This document shows positions 61,810 through 64,000 of a stretch of 64,000 nucleotides of DNA, in pieces. The notes under the pieces were generated by a model that searched no databases, was not told the DNA's origin, and worked only from the letters and a program-made list of their open reading frames with translations. A program made the position numbers and the translations under genes. Origin of the DNA: Flagellimonas sp. 389 (lineage in GTDB: Bacteria > Bacteroidota > Bacteroidia > Flavobacteriales > Flavobacteriaceae); the NCBI RefSeq assembly GCF_018449435.1, contig NZ_JAHCMU010000004.1, positions 1 to 64,000 on the forward strand. Direction: 5' to 3'. Within the stretch, counting starts at the first letter, position 1. Each line of letters begins with the position of its first letter.

Positions 61810-62031
61810 ATGAAAAAACTAAGTACAGGTCAAAAAATTATATTGATCGCAGGAATATTGTTGACGCTGATTGGCATTTTTGCAAGGTATATGGGTTGGG
61901 AAAACAATGATTGTTTGGTACTTTTTTACACAGGAGCCTCTTTCATGTGGATAGCGTTTTTAAATAATAAGGCGAGTAAATGTGAAAGACGTTTTATTAA
62001 AAAATTATTCAGAAGACAGCAAAATGGGTAG
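61810..62031 (+). CDS. small two-helix membrane protein
   Basis: 73 residues. Two hydrophobic segments (about 9-25 and 37-51) are separated by RYMGWENNDCLV and followed by a basic tail (KASKCERRFIKKLFRRQQ), predicting both ends in the cytoplasm. No family is recognised. It lies 74 bases upstream of the histidine kinase gene and may belong with it, but a promoter box lies between the two. Confidence 0.6.
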   Translation: MKKLSTGQKIILIAGILLTLIGIFARYMGWENNDCLVLFYTGASFMWIAFLNNKASKCERRFIKKLFRRQQNG

Positions 62032-62073
62032 GAATAAATTAATGATAGGAGTTCTTCCAATTTCCCAATGCGT

Positions 62074-62081
62074 TATTTTTG
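62074..62081 (+). promoter_or_regulatory. kinase-regulator promoter -7 box
   Basis: TATTTTTG, an exact consensus match, ends 24 bases before the kinase ATG. No good -33 element. It suggests the two-component pair can be transcribed apart from the small membrane protein. Confidence 0.5.
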
Positions 62082-62105
62082 AATTAAGATATTGACCAAC
62101 TACAT

Positions 62106-63164
62106 ATGGAATTGAACAGTAGAACCAACAATCTTGTTTTCTGGACCTTACAATTTTTGGGGTGGGGTTTTCTAAGCTGTCTGTCTTTGATTATGCTGAA
62201 GAATAGTAGTACGGAATTCTTGGTGTTCAACGTATTTGGTGGTATGTTCATTGGTATCGTATCCACATCGCTATTAAGATATTATTTGAAGCATAACCTT
62301 GCTTTTGATGATTTTGGAACCAAAGAGATTATCAAGATTTTGTTGGCCACACTGGTTGCATCCGGTATCTATGCACTGTTGAATCTCTCCCTTGGATACC
62401 TATATCATGAATATGGCCCAAAGATATCTGACGATGAGCTACAGATGTTGAAAATGTATGATACAACTGGGCTATTAATTTTCAGTTCCTTATTAATGGT
62501 ATTTTCATGGGTCATTTGCTATTTGGTCATCAAACTTTTGCTAAAACTCAACAAGGACAGAATTGAGCGGCTAGAACTGAATACCAATTTAAAACAGGCA
62601 CAGCTCAATACTTTAAAAGGTCAGATCAACCCCCATTTTATGTTCAACAGCCTTAACAATATTCGAGGCCTAATGCTTGAGGATGTTGAACGATCAAGAG
62701 AGATGTTGACCAAACTCTCCGAAATCCTTCGGTATTCGCTTACCAAAAATAATAGTAATGCCATTTCGGTAGAAGAAGAGCTGGAAATGGTGGACAACTA
62801 TATTGACCTCTCCAAAATTCAATTTGAGGACCGGCTGGAGTTTGTCAAGGATGTTGATGAAGATACTTTGTCACTTCATATCCCGCCAATGATTATCCAG
62901 CTTCTTATAGAAAATGCGGCAAAGCATGGTATCTCCAATCTCAAAAGAGGAGGCAGAATCGTCTTGAGCCTAAAAAAGGAAGAGGATCAATTGATCATTG
63001 AAGTTAAGAATACAGGGAAACTCCAAATAGGTAAAAATACCACACAGTTAGGACTGAAAAATATAAGACAGCGTTTAAAACTGCTGTATGCAGATAAAGC
63101 TTCTTTTAATTTGAACGAGGTTGCTGGTGAGGTCGTTGCCCATATAAAAATCCCTATGGTATGA
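62106..63164 (+). CDS. LytS-type sensor histidine kinase
   Basis: 352 residues. Four membrane helices span about 10-30, 40-58, 76-97 and 121-146; there is no large periplasmic sensor. A short coiled coil (about 150-170) leads to the His_kinase domain with His177 in GQINPHFMFNSLNNIRG, then an ATPase domain (PPMIIQLLIENAAKHGIS, NTGKLQIG, GLKNIRQRL). It should phosphorylate the response regulator encoded with a 4-base overlap. The signal is unknown; a membrane or lipid cue is possible. Confidence 0.93.
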   Translation: MELNSRTNNLVFWTLQFLGWGFLSCLSLIMLKNSSTEFLVFNVFGGMFIGIVSTSLLRYYLKHNLAFDDFGTKEIIKILLATLVASGIYALLNLSLGYLYHEYGPKISDDELQMLKMYDTTGLLIFSSLLMVFSWVICYLVIKLLLKLNKDRIERLELNTNLKQAQLNTLKGQINPHFMFNSLNNIRGLMLEDVERSREMLTKLSEILRYSLTKNNSNAISVEEELEMVDNYIDLSKIQFEDRLEFVKDVDEDTLSLHIPPMIIQLLIENAAKHGISNLKRGGRIVLSLKKEEDQLIIEVKNTGKLQIGKNTTQLGLKNIRQRLKLLYADKASFNLNEVAGEVVAHIKIPMV

Positions 63165-63886
63165 AGATAAGAGCCGTAATAGTGGAAGACTCAAGATTGG
63201 CCCGTAATGAGCTAAAAGAACTCATAAAAAAACACAGTGAGATCGAGCTGGTAGGAGAAGCTGAAAATGTTGATTCAGGATTCGAATTGATTCAGAAAGA
63301 AACCCCGGATTTATTGTTTTTGGATATCAATATGCCAGAAAAAGATGGTTTTGAGCTTCTTGAAATGCTGGATGAGGTTCCCATCACCATATTTACCACT
63401 GCTTTTGATGAATACGCTATAAAATCCTTTGAGTACAATGCCTTGGATTACCTTCTTAAACCAATAAACGAAAAACGTTTTGCCATTGCTTTTGAGAAGG
63501 TAAAAGCAAAATTAACAAGCAATCAAGTGCATACAGGAAAGACGCAACAACTTTCGCATAACAGTCAGATTTTTATCAAGGACGGAGAATCTTGCTGGCT
63601 TGTTAAAATTGGAGATATTTCACATTTTGAAATCGTGGGGAACTATACCAGGGTGTTTTTTGAAGATAAGAAACCGCTGCTTTATAAATCACTTAACCAA
63701 GTTGAAGAAAAACTTCCTGAACAGTCTTTTTTTAGGGCAAACCGGCAACAAATCGTTAATACCAACTACATAGCCAATGTAGTGCCTTGGTTCAATGGTA
63801 AGTTGAAGCTGCAAATGTATAACGGAGAAGAAATTGAGGTGTCGCGAAGACAATCCTATATCTTTAAAGATAAAATGAGTTTGTAG
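63161..63886 (+). CDS. LytTR-family response regulator
   Basis: 241 residues. A receiver domain (about 1-120) has acidic residues Glu9 and Asp10, phosphorylation site Asp55 in LLFLDINMPE, and Lys in 'LLKPINEKRF'. A LytTR DNA-binding domain (about 140-241) has 'FEIVGNYTRVFF' and 'FFRANRQQIVNTNYIANV'. ATGA overlap with the kinase shows translational coupling. Such pairs often control a few membrane-related genes nearby. Confidence 0.95.
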   Translation: MKIRAVIVEDSRLARNELKELIKKHSEIELVGEAENVDSGFELIQKETPDLLFLDINMPEKDGFELLEMLDEVPITIFTTAFDEYAIKSFEYNALDYLLKPINEKRFAIAFEKVKAKLTSNQVHTGKTQQLSHNSQIFIKDGESCWLVKIGDISHFEIVGNYTRVFFEDKKPLLYKSLNQVEEKLPEQSFFRANRQQIVNTNYIANVVPWFNGKLKLQMYNGEEIEVSRRQSYIFKDKMSL

Positions 63887-63921
63887 TTAGGTTGTTACGA
63901 TTAACAGTAAAACAAAAACCA

Positions 63922-64000
63922 ATGGATAGAATAGAAATTTCCAAAATCGCAATGGTATTCGCGTTACCATTATTGATTGTTGGTACTTTGGTATTGCTAG
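63922..64000 (+). CDS. start of a membrane protein (partial)
   Basis: 26 codons are visible to the window edge (MDRIEISKIAMVFALP… LIVGTLVLL), with a hydrophobic helix from about residue 10. It starts 35 bases after the response regulator in the same direction, so it may be part of its operon or a target. Too short to identify. Confidence 0.5.
   Translation, partial: MDRIEISKIAMVFALPLLIVGTLVLL

Noticed and set aside
1..64000. CRISPR array, insertion sequence, prophage or integrative element
   Set aside because: No spaced direct repeats, transposase, integrase or phage genes were seen; tRNA flanks at 14543 and 24168 show no integrase or direct repeat of the tRNA end.

Overview
The window looks like chromosomal DNA from a member of the Bacteroidota, most likely a marine gliding flavobacterium (family Flavobacteriaceae). 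The reasons are: type IX secretion and gliding genes (gldJ, porV, and a secreted protein with a type IX C-terminal sorting domain), a SusC/SusD receptor pair, a fused hypoxanthine phosphoribosyltransferase-adenylate kinase gene, an NhaD sodium/proton antiporter, AT-rich DNA with almost no Shine-Dalgarno sites, and many copies of the Bacteroidota promoter pattern (TTTG, about 16-23 bases, TAnnTTTG). I cannot name the genus. No prophage, insertion sequence, CRISPR array or plasmid-type gene is visible.

Layout. 1-75 is the tail of a 5S rRNA gene and its terminator, so an rRNA operon ends here. 275-2008 is a secreted beta-helix protein. 2071-8051 (minus) encodes glutamate synthase (gltD, gltB), followed by an acyl-CoA dehydrogenase. 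9765-14393 (plus) holds nhaD, then an ExbB-ExbD-TonB-like energy transducer set packed against folC. A tRNA-Val(TAC) and an exported DinB-fold lipoprotein follow. 15248-17961 (minus) is a four-gene molybdate ABC transporter operon. 18336-22783 is a SusC/SusD pair, then an unknown secreted protein, a QueD-like enzyme and tRNA-Val(GAC).

24180-27624 (minus) carries a DCC-family protein, murF and gldJ. Divergent from gldJ are porV, cdd, the pyruvate dehydrogenase E1-alpha and E2 genes, an M28 peptidase, and a tight SDR-sprT-manC-DUF389 run. 37580-39084 (minus) is an Mla-type lipid ABC transporter pair. Then come a PafA-like phosphatase, a glycosyltransferase-methyltransferase-KAS III group, gcvP, a UbiA-like membrane protein, an ECF sigma factor with a minimal zinc anti-sigma candidate, and a regulator/membrane protein/methyltransferase cassette. 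50681-55915 (minus) has an M3 peptidase and purK-unknown-purE. 56032-63886 (plus) holds hpt-adk, obg, a DUF4136 lipoprotein, an S9 peptidase and a LytS/LytTR two-component system. A new gene starts at the right edge.

How the genes work together. Much of the window is housekeeping metabolism (nitrogen assimilation, purines, pyruvate oxidation, glycine cleavage) mixed with envelope functions: gliding and type IX secretion, TonB-energised import, lipid transport, secreted peptidases and phosphatase. The points most worth a second look are several genes whose promoter box ends only 4-6 bases before the start codon (leaderless mRNA candidates), terminators whose T-tract doubles as the next promoter's -7 box, a 7-base tandem repeat that supplies the end of purE, an orphan gene wedged tightly between purK and purE, the absence of porU beside porV, and a structured intergenic region with a hydrophobic micro-ORF upstream of the two-component system. 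None of these is a proven new system.
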